Source: Leptospira broomii serovar Hurstbridge str. 5399
Lineage (GTDB): Bacteria > Spirochaetota > Leptospiria > Leptospirales > Leptospiraceae
NCBI RefSeq assembly: GCF_000243715.2
Contig: NZ_AHMO02000008.1
Span: 1,599,001 to 1,663,000, forward strand
Direction: 5' to 3'
Length of the DNA stretch: 64,000 bases
Shown here: positions 28,559-38,150 of the stretch, piece after piece
Position numbering within the stretch: position 1 is the stretch's first letter
How the letters are laid out: each line of letters starts with the position of its first letter
Translations under genes and position numbers: made by a program
The notes under the pieces: model-generated
Seen by the model: only the letters and a program-made list of their open reading frames with translations
Database searches by the model: none
Told to the model about the DNA's origin: nothing

Positions 28559-30661
28559 ATGCCGACCGATAAAAGTTTGCTGGATATTTTATGGATTTTG
28601 GTCTGCTCGGGACTTGTCCTGATCATGCAAGGCGGGTTTTTAGTTCTAGAATCCGGCTTAACAAGGGCTAAGAACTCCATCAATGTCGCGATAAAAAATG
28701 TTGCCGATTTTGGAGTCGCGACCCTTCTTTTTTATTCCTTTGGCTTCGGCTTGATGTTTGGGACATCTTGGTACGGATTATTCGGCACATCGCAATTTTT
28801 TCCTGAATTTCCCGAAGGAAAGGCCTGGGGGCCGACATTTTTCATTTTCCAACTAGTGTTTTGCGGCACTGCGGCAACCATTGTCTCCGGCGCGGTTGCC
28901 GAGCGATTAAAATTTAGTTCGTATATGCTGGCAACTGCCCTCATTTCTGGAATCATCTACCCGATCGTGAATCATTGGTGTTGGGGTGGAGGAGGATCTT
29001 TAGAAGAAAAGAACGGCTGGCTTTCGCTTCTCGGATTTCACGACTTTGCGGGATCAACATTGGTGCATAGCGTTGGAGGATGGGTTTCGCTCGCACTGTT
29101 ATTGGTTGTGGGTCCAAGGATCGGACGATTTCCGAAGGATGGTAAACCTCAGCAAGTAACGGGAAGTAATTTACCGATGGCTATGCTAGGAGGAATTCTT
29201 CTTTGGTTCGGTTGGATGGGATTCAACGGCGGGAGTACGCTTTCCTTTAACGAGAAGGTTCCCGGAATTATTTTAAACACAGTTGTTGCGTCAGGCTTTT
29301 CGATGATGATTGCCATGCTAGCGGCTTGGCTACTCAAAGGTTTTCCGGAAGCTACAGCACCTCTGAACGGGTCTTTGATCGGGTTGGTTGCAATTACCGC
29401 CGGCGCGGACTGTCTCACTCCGGTTCAGTCTGCAATTGTAGGAACGATCGCCGGTCTCCTGATATATCCTTCCGAATTTCTTCTAGAAAAATTGAAGATC
29501 GACGACGCTGTCGGGGCTGTTCCCGTACATTTGATCGGCGGTATTTGGGGAACCTTAGCTACCGGAATTTTTGGAAATCTCTCGATCATGCAACACGAAA
29601 CAGGCCGGCTTTCTCTCTTAGCAATCCAGTCTTTAGGGATTCTTTTGGTCGGCGCGTTCTCGTTTGGAGTCGCGTATTTGGCTTTCTGGCTTTTGAATCG
29701 GTTTTATACTCTAAGAGTAGACGGCGATGAAGAACGGATGGGGTTGAACATCTCGGAGCATAAAGCTACAACGGAGCTCATCGATCTCTTTCTGGCGATG
29801 GATTACCAGAGAAAAACCGGGGACTTGGCAAAAGACGTTCCTGTAGAACCCTTTACGGAGGTAGGACAAATTGCGGAGAGATATAATCTTGTTTTAGGTA
29901 AAGTTCGAAATACCCTGGCGGAAAATGAAAAAGCAAGACAGGAAATTTTGGAGGCCTATGAAAAAGTAAGTTTCGAGCAGGACCGAGCCGAGAAGCTGTT
30001 ATTAAACGTACTTCCTCCTTCGATCGCCGCCGAGTTGAAGCAAAACGTAGGCTTAATCGCCGACAGTCATCCTAATGTTTCGATCTTATTCGCGGATATC
30101 GTTGGATTTACGCAACTTTCTTCGAGTATGAAGCCGGAATCCGTTGTTAAACTCCTAAATCAAATTTTTTCTCACTTCGATATCCTAGCCGAGAAGTACC
30201 GATTGGAGAAAATTAAGACGATCGGTGACGCATATATGGCCGTAGGAGGCTTACCGATTCCGGATAAGGACCATCCTTTACTTGTAGCTCATATGGCGTG
30301 GGATATGAAAGAGATTCTATCTAGATTTAAGTTAAAGAAACTCGGAACAGGGTTAAGCATGAGGATTGGGATCAATACCGGGCCGGTTGTCGCCGGTGTT
30401 ATAGGAACGAAAAAGTTTATTTATGATATCTGGGGAGACGCTGTAAATGTAGCTAGTCGTATGGAATCGCATGGGATCGCTGGTGAAATTCAGGTTACGG
30501 AATCGACTGCGCAAGCGATTCAGTCTGATTTCGAGTTAGCAGAGCGCGGAAATATAGAGGTTAAAGGAAAAGGGTTCGTGAAAGCCTTTATCGTGAGCCG
30601 CCGAATTCGTACTCCTGAGCAAAGTCTTAGTCATTTAAACTTTTCCCTAGGCACGAACTAG
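28559..30661 (+). CDS. Ammonium transporter-adenylate cyclase fusion
   Basis: A 700-residue sensor. Residues 1 to about 385 are an Amt/Mep/Rh channel with about eleven helices. It has the twin histidines His170 (FAGSTLVHS) and His324 (AVPVHLIGG) and the FQLVFCGTAATIVSGAVAER segment. A linker of about 100 residues, partly HAMP-like and coiled, leads to a class III cyclase domain at about 500-680. All key residues are present: metal-binding Asp513 and Asp557, Lys553 and Asp623 (the ATP-selecting pair), Asn630 and Arg634. It should therefore make cAMP in response to ammonium. The ATG has GAGGAA seven bases upstream. Confidence 0.93.
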   Translation: MPTDKSLLDILWILVCSGLVLIMQGGFLVLESGLTRAKNSINVAIKNVADFGVATLLFYSFGFGLMFGTSWYGLFGTSQFFPEFPEGKAWGPTFFIFQLVFCGTAATIVSGAVAERLKFSSYMLATALISGIIYPIVNHWCWGGGGSLEEKNGWLSLLGFHDFAGSTLVHSVGGWVSLALLLVVGPRIGRFPKDGKPQQVTGSNLPMAMLGGILLWFGWMGFNGGSTLSFNEKVPGIILNTVVASGFSMMIAMLAAWLLKGFPEATAPLNGSLIGLVAITAGADCLTPVQSAIVGTIAGLLIYPSEFLLEKLKIDDAVGAVPVHLIGGIWGTLATGIFGNLSIMQHETGRLSLLAIQSLGILLVGAFSFGVAYLAFWLLNRFYTLRVDGDEERMGLNISEHKATTELIDLFLAMDYQRKTGDLAKDVPVEPFTEVGQIAERYNLVLGKVRNTLAENEKARQEILEAYEKVSFEQDRAEKLLLNVLPPSIAAELKQNVGLIADSHPNVSILFADIVGFTQLSSSMKPESVVKLLNQIFSHFDILAEKYRLEKIKTIGDAYMAVGGLPIPDKDHPLLVAHMAWDMKEILSRFKLKKLGTGLSMRIGINTGPVVAGVIGTKKFIYDIWGDAVNVASRMESHGIAGEIQVTESTAQAIQSDFELAERGNIEVKGKGFVKAFIVSRRIRTPEQSLSHLNFSLGTN

Positions 30662-30809
30662 AGGTTGTATTAAAGATTTGCGAACCGTTTAGCTTGCTTT
30701 AACGATTGAAAAGCAAAAAAGGTTTTACTCTTTTTGGTCGAGGCCATAGGAGTGGAAATTTGTTAGTGGAATTACGGAAGGATTTCCCGCGATACAAGGA
30801 GTATCTCCC

Positions 30810-31091
30810 ATGGTAGCTAAGAAGAAAGCAAAGAAAAAGGCCGCCCCAAAGAAGAAAGCGGCTAAGAAGAAAGTAGCAAAGAAAAAGCTCGTTAAAGCCC
30901 CGAAAAAGAAGGTCGTAAAGAAAGCAGTTAAGAAGGTGGCAAAGAAGAAAGTCGCAGCTAAGAAGCCGACGAACTCTCCTCGTCCTGCTGCTCCAGCACC
31001 TGCACCGGAAACTACTCCGGCACCGAACCAAGGTTCTCTTTTTCCTTGGGGAAATTCAGGCAATTCAGGGGAAGGAGAAGGCAACCCATAA
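30810..31091 (+). CDS. Lysine-rich histone H1-like protein
   Basis: A 93-residue protein. Residues 1 to about 52 are nearly all Lys, Ala and Val in repeats such as KKKAAKKKVAKKK. A Pro/Ala linker and a Gly/Asn-rich tail ending GEGEGNP follow. Such tails resemble eukaryotic H1 and bacterial H1-like proteins (AlgP, Hc1 types), which bind DNA through charge. AAGGAG lies before the ATG. The opposite strand also reads open here because of the Lys codons; that is not a gene. Confidence 0.82.
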   Translation: MVAKKKAKKKAAPKKKAAKKKVAKKKLVKAPKKKVVKKAVKKVAKKKVAAKKPTNSPRPAAPAPAPETTPAPNQGSLFPWGNSGNSGEGEGNP

Positions 31092-31092
31092 G

Positions 31093-32262
31093 TTGCTTTC
31101 CTCAAGCAAAACCCTAATCCCGTTCCCTACGCTTCGTAGGGGCGGGATTCTGATGGTGTTCTTCCTCATCTCAACTTCATTTCTATTTGCCCAACCTTCG
31201 CCTCATTATGCAAAAGTACTCTGTTTACGCTCCAGCTCCGGTTGCGAATGCCGAAACCCGATTACACAATCTCTAACTCGTCTTTTTCACGGGGAAGCAG
31301 TCATCGTTGATTCACCGCATACCGGAGAAGAATATGCTTCCGTTCGAAATGCGGACAAACAATGCCTGTTTCCCAGGAATAATCTCAAATTTTTGACGTA
31401 TAAATCCGGTTTTCGACCCATGGAAACAAAAAATGATCATTCCCCGAAGTCATTGGAATTTCTATTGTCCAGCGCAGACGCCAATGAGATCGCAAAATTA
31501 TCCGAGATGAACTTAGGGCGGTATTATCCCACATATTATCATCTAGCATTGGAAGAAGCTTACCCAGGGACGATTGTTTCGGTCATTTCCCCGACGGGAA
31601 AAGAAATCGGGAAGGCCTCGGCATCCTTTTTGGAGCAAGTCCGTTGGGAAGGAAGCGGAATCGGAACGGACGGGACCAAATATCATTTTGCAGGAGATGG
31701 AAGATACGAAACTTACGATTTAGAGTGGGGTTGGGGTGCGGGACACGGCTATCAGGTATTTCCGTATCGAACCTTAGCTGTGAGTTTTAGGGATTTATGC
31801 GCAAAAATCGGAAATCGAATCCATAATTGTAATAAATCCAAAGTAATCGGAAGTCTTGCATTCATTCCGAAAATCCGAGAGAAACGAATTCGGATGTCCA
31901 ATGGAAAATTTCACGACGGCTTCTTTTGTATTAACGACACGGGCTCTCCAGCATACATTCGCGGGGATCGGATGGATATTTTCGTAGGAACTCATGGGGG
32001 AGGAAGCCCCTATCAACCGAAGGAGCTTGCCCGAAACATATTTTTAGATGCCGGAATCCAGCCCTTAGTTCCCTGGGATTGGAGATTTTATACTTCGGAA
32101 AAGGAACGGGAATGGTGTCTCGAAGATAAGCTTCCAAAGGACCCGTTTTCACCCAAGCCCGGAGAATGTAATTCCGATTACCATGCCAATGCCCCCGAGA
32201 AAGGAATGGAATTGCATGTGTTCTTTAGGAAGGACGGAAGTTTGGTTCGTTGCAGAGCCTAA
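31093..32262 (+). CDS. Exported 3D-domain protein
   Basis: A 389-residue exported protein. The N-terminus has RRGGILMVFFLISTSFLFAQ, a signal peptide. The C-terminal half has the 3D (Asp-Asp-Asp) fold segment with AYPGTIVSV and, near its end, SPAYIRGDRMDIFVG, the final motif of the family as found in lytic transglycosylases and related enzymes. About ten Cys residues suggest disulfides. The TTG at 31093 gives the normal basic n-region; an ATG at 31153 has a better ribosome site (GGGGCGGG) but loses it. A cell-wall role is plausible, not shown. Confidence 0.65.
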   Translation: MLSSSKTLIPFPTLRRGGILMVFFLISTSFLFAQPSPHYAKVLCLRSSSGCECRNPITQSLTRLFHGEAVIVDSPHTGEEYASVRNADKQCLFPRNNLKFLTYKSGFRPMETKNDHSPKSLEFLLSSADANEIAKLSEMNLGRYYPTYYHLALEEAYPGTIVSVISPTGKEIGKASASFLEQVRWEGSGIGTDGTKYHFAGDGRYETYDLEWGWGAGHGYQVFPYRTLAVSFRDLCAKIGNRIHNCNKSKVIGSLAFIPKIREKRIRMSNGKFHDGFFCINDTGSPAYIRGDRMDIFVGTHGGGSPYQPKELARNIFLDAGIQPLVPWDWRFYTSEKEREWCLEDKLPKDPFSPKPGECNSDYHANAPEKGMELHVFFRKDGSLVRCRA

Positions 32263-32317
32263 GAAAACTATCCCCACGATTTTTCCGATTGAAAGGCTTT
32301 AATTATTTGGAGAAATT

Positions 32318-32656
32318 CTAATGCAATCTTCCTCGATATCGGTTGGATTTTTTCCATCCGGCATCGGTTTTATAATTCGTGATATAGGCTATCAAATCGG
32401 CGCTCGATTTATTCGAGGTGACGGACACTTTTGCATTAGCATCCGATGAATAATTAGTATAGTACCAAATTTCATCCTTACCCTTAGCATCATATCTATA
32501 TTTGGTTACATAGACTATAATATCCGCATCCGATTTGGATTTGGTAAAATATACCTTTAAGTCGGGAGATTGTAAATGGCGATCCGTTAAATAAATTTCT
32601 CCGGAAAATATAGGCAGTGCGAAAAACAATCCGCCTAATAGAATAAAAAAGGGCAC
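32318..32656 (-). CDS. DUF6150-like exported repeat protein
   Basis: A 112-residue protein with a signal peptide (FFILLGGLFFALPIFS) and four short repeats centred on S-D-A or S-A-D: KSKSDADIIVYVTK, WYYTNYSSDANAKV, NKSSADLIAYITNY and YKTDAGWK. This is the repeat style I know from DUF6150 proteins, whose function is unknown. It ends facing the 3D-domain gene across 54 bases, and lies just after the M48 protease gene. Confidence 0.7.
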   Translation of the reverse strand: MPFFILLGGLFFALPIFSGEIYLTDRHLQSPDLKVYFTKSKSDADIIVYVTKYRYDAKGKDEIWYYTNYSSDANAKVSVTSNKSSADLIAYITNYKTDAGWKKSNRYRGRLH

Positions 32657-32688
32657 TTCGTAAGTTCTCCATAATTCATTGCGAAATT

Positions 32689-34698
32689 TTACTGAATAAT
32701 TAATATTTCTATTTTTCCTTTTTTATTATATTTAACGAAGGTATCTCCTTTTTCATAGTAATCATGAAATTCGCCCTGCTTCTTATATTTGGATCCTAGG
32801 AATTTTTCCACTATCGGCTTCGTTGCGCCTACGGTAACTCCGTTGCCTAAGCCAGGACTGGACTCGCCAAGAACTTTAACCTGAACTACTTGGCCCATGT
32901 CTAGAACGAACGCCGTGTCTTTATTATCATAGATGAAATATTCCACTCCACTCGATTTATCAGTTTGGATTCGTTTCGGTTTTCCCCAATTTTTCAAAAG
33001 ATCTTCTAATTTATCGCCGGGGCCGACTCCTCCGACTTTTAAAGCTATTTTGGAATCTTTCGCGGGAGGCGGAGGCAATTCAATGTTCTGAATTTTCGCC
33101 AATACCTTTGCCCAGCCGGAAGTCGAATCGTAATTATTCAGATAGTAGGATGCCAAATTTTTGGACTTAGTATCCAGGCTAGCATAAGATTCCATTAGCG
33201 CGATATTAAGAAGAGGAGTGAAATTTTCGTAAATATAGTCGGGATCGATCCGCTGCTTCTGAGCCGTCGAATTAACGATTGTCTTTAAATAATCCGCAAC
33301 TTGGGGATTCTTGGAACTTTGAGCCAAGAGATTATTAATCTTTTGATCTATCGAAATTGCCAATCGATTAAAAAGCTCCCGGGCTTCCTCTTTACGGTTC
33401 GTCCAGTATAACACGACTCCAAGATTATTGGCTAACGGAACGGTTCCCTCGGCCTGAAATGCTTTTGTTGCGATATTTACCGCTACATCCAAATCTTTAT
33501 CGTCGGCCGAATAAGAAAGTAAGACGGCGTAATTGGATAAAAAATAAGGGTCGTCTATTTTAACAATTAATGTTTTATAATATTCTAGAGCCTTGTTGTA
33601 GGCAGCCTCGTTGCCGGGAATCGTTCTAAAAACGGAACGTTGCTTCTTTTCTTGCGGAAAGATCATACTGTCTCGAAAGGAAGGCATATCTATCACTGGC
33701 TTGACTTTGAGTTCTTCGGTCGAAACGGTGGCCATCCAAATTTTATGCAGGCAAATCGCTAATGCCTTACTTAAATAAATGTTTTCAGGATAGCGCTTAA
33801 TCGCTTCCTCCAAATTAATCCTGGATTGATCTAGATTTTTGCTTAACTGGATATCGTCGAAAGTTCTCTCCATAGTTGCCAAAAAGGAATATAAATCCTT
33901 CTTATCCGTATTTAAACGGGATAGGCGTTCGTTCGGAGAGGGATGGCTGGAAAAATAGGACGATCCGACTAATTCAGTTCTAGTTTTATCCGCTTTAGAC
34001 GCGGCTAACGAATCCTTGTAAGATTGCTCGACTTCATTCAATGCTTGGAGAGTAACAAGCATGTATTCTCCGCCGTAACCGGCCCTATCCAATAAAAATA
34101 AGCCGGTTTGGTCCGCGTCAAGTTCTTGCTCTTGAGAGAATTTGGTGTTCTCGAGAAATGCCTTCGCTGCTTCTTCGTTTTTCAATGCATAGAATTTTTT
34201 TACGCTATTTAAAACATGTTTATTATAAAAGTGAGATAATTCATGCGAGAGTACTCCTGCGATGTATCTTTCCCGATGGAAGTCGAGGTTACTCGCGGCA
34301 TTCGCTTCGCGTTGCGAAATGATTTGGTCCAGAGAATCCAAAGCGCCCGAATGAATGCAAAATTGGCCGCCAGCCATAGCAAATGCATTGAAAGTGGAAT
34401 CTTTAACGATTTTATAGACTATAGGAAACGGTGGATTCCCTGAATTTTGAGACAATCTAGCGAATGCATTATCAATCGATTTTTTCCAGTCTTTGTAATC
34501 GGGTAATACGGTCTGAGATTTGATTAGATTGGAAAACTGAACATTGCTTTGCCTGACTAGTTGAGCGTAAAGTTCCGAATCGAATGAAATTTCCTTTTCT
34601 TGCGCCGAAGCTGAAAACGCGGCGCTAAAATAGAATATTGCAAAAAACAAAAATTTAGACGATTTCAGGACGGACTTTTTTTTGTTTGAAAGAGGCAT
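32689..34698 (-). CDS. Exported M48 family zinc metalloprotease with repeats
   Basis: A 669-residue exported protease. Signal peptide residues 15-32 (FLFFAIFYFSAAFSASA) are followed by an M48 domain with zinc motif HELSH (His152, His156) and the third ligand region QELDADQTG (Glu192). TPR-like helices fill residues about 290-500, and a C-terminal domain of about 130 residues (GGVGPGDKLEDLL, WGKPKRIQTD) is SmpA/OmlA-like. M48 exported proteins often survey outer-membrane proteins (BepA type), which makes that role likely here. The next gene downstream is the DUF6150-like gene. Confidence 0.82.
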   Translation of the reverse strand: MPLSNKKKSVLKSSKFLFFAIFYFSAAFSASAQEKEISFDSELYAQLVRQSNVQFSNLIKSQTVLPDYKDWKKSIDNAFARLSQNSGNPPFPIVYKIVKDSTFNAFAMAGGQFCIHSGALDSLDQIISQREANAASNLDFHRERYIAGVLSHELSHFYNKHVLNSVKKFYALKNEEAAKAFLENTKFSQEQELDADQTGLFLLDRAGYGGEYMLVTLQALNEVEQSYKDSLAASKADKTRTELVGSSYFSSHPSPNERLSRLNTDKKDLYSFLATMERTFDDIQLSKNLDQSRINLEEAIKRYPENIYLSKALAICLHKIWMATVSTEELKVKPVIDMPSFRDSMIFPQEKKQRSVFRTIPGNEAAYNKALEYYKTLIVKIDDPYFLSNYAVLLSYSADDKDLDVAVNIATKAFQAEGTVPLANNLGVVLYWTNRKEEARELFNRLAISIDQKINNLLAQSSKNPQVADYLKTIVNSTAQKQRIDPDYIYENFTPLLNIALMESYASLDTKSKNLASYYLNNYDSTSGWAKVLAKIQNIELPPPPAKDSKIALKVGGVGPGDKLEDLLKNWGKPKRIQTDKSSGVEYFIYDNKDTAFVLDMGQVVQVKVLGESSPGLGNGVTVGATKPIVEKFLGSKYKKQGEFHDYYEKGDTFVKYNKKGKIEILIIQ

Positions 34699-34869
34699 AG
34701 TGGTAGCTCCGGGAGGGAAACATATCCGGCAAAATTTCGGATGTCAATCGGAAACTAAGTAATGAATAGTCATTTAGAACTAATTCAATAAATTATTCCC
34801 AAATACGTCCGCAAAAAAGGTTTAGAAGGTTCGGAGGAAATCCCCGAAAATCACGGAAGAAATTCGCAA

Positions 34870-35736
34870 TCAGGTAATTGCGTGATCCACTAAAATTATG
34901 ATGTTGACCAAGAAGAGATGTACGATGCTAAAGAAGAAAAATCCTCTGGCGAATTTCGGTTCCGGATTAAAAAAGAGCTTAACGGAAAGATAAAGTATAG
35001 CGGCGCTGAGGAAAATTGCAGAGGCCATATACAGGACACCCATGCTCGGTTCCGCCCAATAGAACGCAATAACCGAACCGATATAAAGAACGGTATAAAA
35101 TAGGATCGACCTTACGGTTTCTTTTACTCCTTTTACGACGGGGAGCATCGGAAAGTTCGCGTCACTATAATCCTCTTTTAGAAAAATAGCTAAGGCCCAA
35201 AAATGCACAGGCGTCCAAAGAAAGATCATTAAGAAGAGAATCCAAGAGGGCAACGGTAATGAATTGCTGACCGCAGCGTATCCGATGAGCGGGCCTACGC
35301 AACCCGCAACACCGCCTATTACAATATTTTGATGTGTTCTAGGTTTTAGAAGTATCGTGTATAAAAAAACGTAAGCGATTAACGCGGAAAATGCACAAAG
35401 AGCGGTTAACAAATTTGCATAATAGTAAAGGACGACGAACGAAAGTCCCATCATGATAAATCCTACCGTTAGTGCGGTCAAAGAACTGATTCTTCCGGTG
35501 GGTATCGGTCGATTTGCGGTCCGTTTCATTTTCGCGTCACGATCTTTTTCAATGACTTGATTGAAGATGAAAGAGGCCGAAGACATTAGAAACGTTCCGA
35601 ATAATGTCATAAAAACCAATCGGGCTGTTGGCGGCGTTTGGGCGCCTAAATATAAACCTGGGACAGCAGTCGCCAAAACCAAGGACGATACCCGTGGTTT
35701 AATCATCAGGTTCCAGTCGGTAAAAAAGTTATTCAT
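34870..35736 (-). CDS. ctaB: Protoheme IX farnesyltransferase
   Basis: Converts heme B to heme O by adding a farnesyl group, required for heme a-type oxidases. The 288-residue protein has about nine membrane helices and the prenyl-diphosphate motif [19 protein letters not shown], with a second Asp-containing loop ([15 protein letters not shown]). The ctaA stop is four bases upstream, so ctaA and ctaB are cotranscribed. The pair diverges from the cox genes. Confidence 0.95.
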   Translation of the reverse strand: MNNFFTDWNLMIKPRVSSLVLATAVPGLYLGAQTPPTARLVFMTLFGTFLMSSASFIFNQVIEKDRDAKMKRTANRPIPTGRISSLTALTVGFIMMGLSFVVLYYYANLLTALCAFSALIAYVFLYTILLKPRTHQNIVIGGVAGCVGPLIGYAAVSNSLPLPSWILFLMIFLWTPVHFWALAIFLKEDYSDANFPMLPVVKGVKETVRSILFYTVLYIGSVIAFYWAEPSMGVLYMASAIFLSAAILYLSVKLFFNPEPKFARGFFFFSIVHLFLVNIIILVDHAIT

Positions 35737-35740
35737 AATG

Positions 35741-36679
35741 TTAGGAAACCTGTTCCTTTGTCAATTCTCTTGCGCGAAGGATCCACGCCGTATAGAGCGC
35801 GGAAAGCAAAAGTACGGCAACACCGGTATGAGCCGCGGTGACTAGTTTGGGTAGTTTATACAGAACATTAAGAATGCCTAATAGGAACTGAAATAAAACC
35901 AGCGCAACGGAAATTCTGATATACTTCTTCACCTTCGGCGAAAAGTCTTTCAAGGTTCCGTAAAGATTGACTATGAGCACGAAGAGTAGAACCAAATAAG
36001 CTCCGAAGCGATGTTGGACCTGGATGGCGGTTTTTTCTTCGTACACGTTAGGAATCCATTCTCCGTTGCAAGTAGGGAAGTCCGGACAAGCTAAACCCGC
36101 ATAATGAGAGCTTACTCTCCCGCCTAAAATAATTTGAAGCAATATGAATAAGACGCCTATGAAAATCACGATCTGTTCTTTTTTGAATAAACTTCTAAAG
36201 GAAACAAATTCGTCAAAAGGTCCGTCCTTCTCGATTTCCGATGCCTTTAAATTCGCCGTAAAGATGCAGAGTAAAAATAAAATCGCATTCAAAAGGTGGA
36301 GATTTACCGAAGTCGGATCTAATAATAAGGTGACCGTCAACCTACCTAAGTTTGCTTGCGATGCGATTAGCAATAGGCCGATAATGAAAAATTTCAAAAA
36401 CGGACGTCTTAGTTCCTGAGAAGTCGCGGCCCAAACGGTGCCGCCGATCAGTATGAATCCGAGGATCATGGAATAATAGCGATGTCCGACTTCCATAAAA
36501 ATCCCGAAATCGAAATCGGGGAATACTTTGCCGAAGCAAAGCGGCCAGTCTGGACAAGCTAATCCGGAATCCGTGGCTCGTACCAGAGGACCGTATAGTA
36601 AATTCAGAAAAATCAACACCGAATAGATGATTAAAAAGAGGGTGAATTTGCGAATTTGAGAAGAGCTCGAATTTGCCAT
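35741..36679 (-). CDS. ctaA: Heme A synthase (COX15/CtaA)
   Basis: Oxidises heme O to heme A. The 312 residues form about eight helices in two related halves, each with CPDWPLCFG or CPDFPTCNG motifs and a His ([15 protein letters not shown]) that binds heme. This matches COX15/CtaA. It is the first gene of the ctaA-ctaB pair and transcribed away from the cox operon. Both products serve the oxidase encoded next door. Confidence 0.95.
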   Translation of the reverse strand: MANSSSSQIRKFTLFLIIYSVLIFLNLLYGPLVRATDSGLACPDWPLCFGKVFPDFDFGIFMEVGHRYYSMILGFILIGGTVWAATSQELRRPFLKFFIIGLLLIASQANLGRLTVTLLLDPTSVNLHLLNAILFLLCIFTANLKASEIEKDGPFDEFVSFRSLFKKEQIVIFIGVLFILLQIILGGRVSSHYAGLACPDFPTCNGEWIPNVYEEKTAIQVQHRFGAYLVLLFVLIVNLYGTLKDFSPKVKKYIRISVALVLFQFLLGILNVLYKLPKLVTAAHTGVAVLLLSALYTAWILRARELTKEQVS

Positions 36680-37093
36680 TTAGGAATTTCCAGGTTGTGG
36701 TCGCCTTCGATTACCATACTCAATGCGGCACATATGGGGGCAAGATATTTGGGACCTGCTTTATGATTCTTCTCTGAGACTGAATCTCATGCAGAATTTG
36801 GAGAAAGCTATGGAATTGTTTCGAGAAAAATCCGGTGTCGCCCAAAATCGTAACCGACCTTTTTCATAACTTTAAGAAAGGAAATTTCAAAATTCATTCT
36901 TTTGCTCGAAGTTTCACTTCTTCCATTGCTAAACGGTTGTTTCATCCAGTAACGCATGTCGGGAAGCTGTGAAGATATTTCTCCCGAACAAAAAAGCTTC
37001 CAAAAAAAACCGCACCCTTTGACACTGGTTGATGATTCCGCTTCCCGAGAGGCGTGTTTCGTTTTCCTCTTACCAACTAGGAGTTGTTCCTCA
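36680..37093. other. Divergent intergenic region between ctaA and the cox operon
   Basis: Four hundred and fourteen bases with promoters expected on both sides. A consensus -35 hexamer TTGACA is at 37019-37024 on the plus strand, but no good -10 lies 16-18 bases after it. AGGAG at 37078-37083 is the ribosome site of the small cox gene. A plus-strand 26-codon frame near 36800 is too short to support. I see no other feature. Confidence 0.4.
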
Positions 37094-37252
37094 ATGAGCC
37101 AGAACGACCATTACAACAAAGCTGGATTTTGGACTTTTATTGTGGTGTTAGCCGCAAATGTTCTATACTTCGTATATCTTTCGTTCATGCATCACGGCGT
37201 GAAAGATTACAATCATGTCGCACCGTCATCGGCTGCTACGCAAGCGAAGTAA
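37094..37252 (+). CDS. Small single-helix membrane protein at the head of the cox operon
   Basis: A 52-residue protein with one membrane helix (TFIVVLAANVLYFVYLSFMHH) and a short soluble tail. It begins MSQNDHYNKAGF. AGGAG is ten bases upstream. An in-frame extension to 36956 exists but is not protein-like. Position before SCO1 and coxB suggests an accessory subunit or assembly factor of the oxidase; small CcoH- or subunit-IV-like proteins occupy such positions. I do not recognise a family. Confidence 0.6.
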   Translation: MSQNDHYNKAGFWTFIVVLAANVLYFVYLSFMHHGVKDYNHVAPSSAATQAK

Positions 37253-38129
37253 GGAAGGAAAAGGCTTTCGCGGGCTTTCCGACTTGAATCCCCGATTTGT
37301 TCCAAAATATTTATTTCGCTTAACAGCGATCTTAGCTATAGCTATCCCGTTTTCCGCCATTCTTTCGTTTGATACGGAAAAACAAATCGCTCCTCACGTC
37401 GTTCCGCCGGAATTGCAGGGAGTGGGGGTCGTTGAGAAACTAGGCGATTCGATCGATAAGAATCTTGTCTTCGTTAACGAAGACGGAAAAGAAGTTAAGA
37501 TAGGAAGTTATCTGGAAGACGGAAAGCCCCTTCTTTTAACTCTCATTTACTATCGTTGTCCCACACTTTGTAATTTTCATTTAAACGGAATTTCCGACGT
37601 TCTAAAGCAGTTAAATTGGCAAGTCGGTAAAGAATTCAAATATGTTGCTGTGAGTTTCGATCCGAAAGAAAAGCCGGAAATTGCGAAACCGAAAAAAGCA
37701 GCTTATATAAAAGATTACGGACGGGGCGACGGAACGGGCTGGAGTTTTTTAACCGGAAAAGATCCTGAAATCAAGGCTCTGGCTTCTAGTTTAGGCTTTT
37801 CCTATAAATGGAATCCGGAAACAGATCAGTGGGTGCACGAGTCTGTTGCCTATATCATTACTCCTGATGGTAAGATTTCTCGCTATTTAAAGGGAATTAC
37901 TTTCGATGAAAGAACTCTTCGTTTATCTCTTGTAGAAGCTAGCAATGGCAAAATCGGTGATTTGAGCGATCGGATCGCCCTTTTTTGCTTCCAATTTGAT
38001 CCATCCAAAAATAGGTATACATTATACGCTTACAATATTATGCGAATCGGCGCTTTCATAACTATGATCGTCCTCGCAGCGTTCTTATTCCTATTTTGGA
38101 AGAAACAAAACTCGACTATCAACACATAA
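37215..38129 (+). CDS. SCO1/SenC copper chaperone
   Basis: Delivers copper to the CuA site of cytochrome oxidase. The 304-residue protein has two membrane helices, at the N-terminus (FRLTAILAIAIPFSAILSF) and the C-terminus (IGAFITMIVLAAFLFLFW), around a thioredoxin-like domain. The CPTLC copper motif and the conserved His in WVHESVAY are present. The ATG at 37215 overlaps the small gene by 38 bases; a TTG at 37284 is an alternative and I cannot decide. coxB follows after 21 bases. Confidence 0.88.
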   Translation: MSHRHRLLRKRSKEGKGFRGLSDLNPRFVPKYLFRLTAILAIAIPFSAILSFDTEKQIAPHVVPPELQGVGVVEKLGDSIDKNLVFVNEDGKEVKIGSYLEDGKPLLLTLIYYRCPTLCNFHLNGISDVLKQLNWQVGKEFKYVAVSFDPKEKPEIAKPKKAAYIKDYGRGDGTGWSFLTGKDPEIKALASSLGFSYKWNPETDQWVHESVAYIITPDGKISRYLKGITFDERTLRLSLVEASNGKIGDLSDRIALFCFQFDPSKNRYTLYAYNIMRIGAFITMIVLAAFLFLFWKKQNSTINT

Positions 38130-38150
38130 GGAAGGAGTGATTTCGACCCG

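Noticed and set aside
30699..31105. Phe/Leu-rich minus-strand frames opposite the H1-like gene
   Set aside because: They result from Lys codons (AAG/AAA) reading as Leu/Phe on the other strand.
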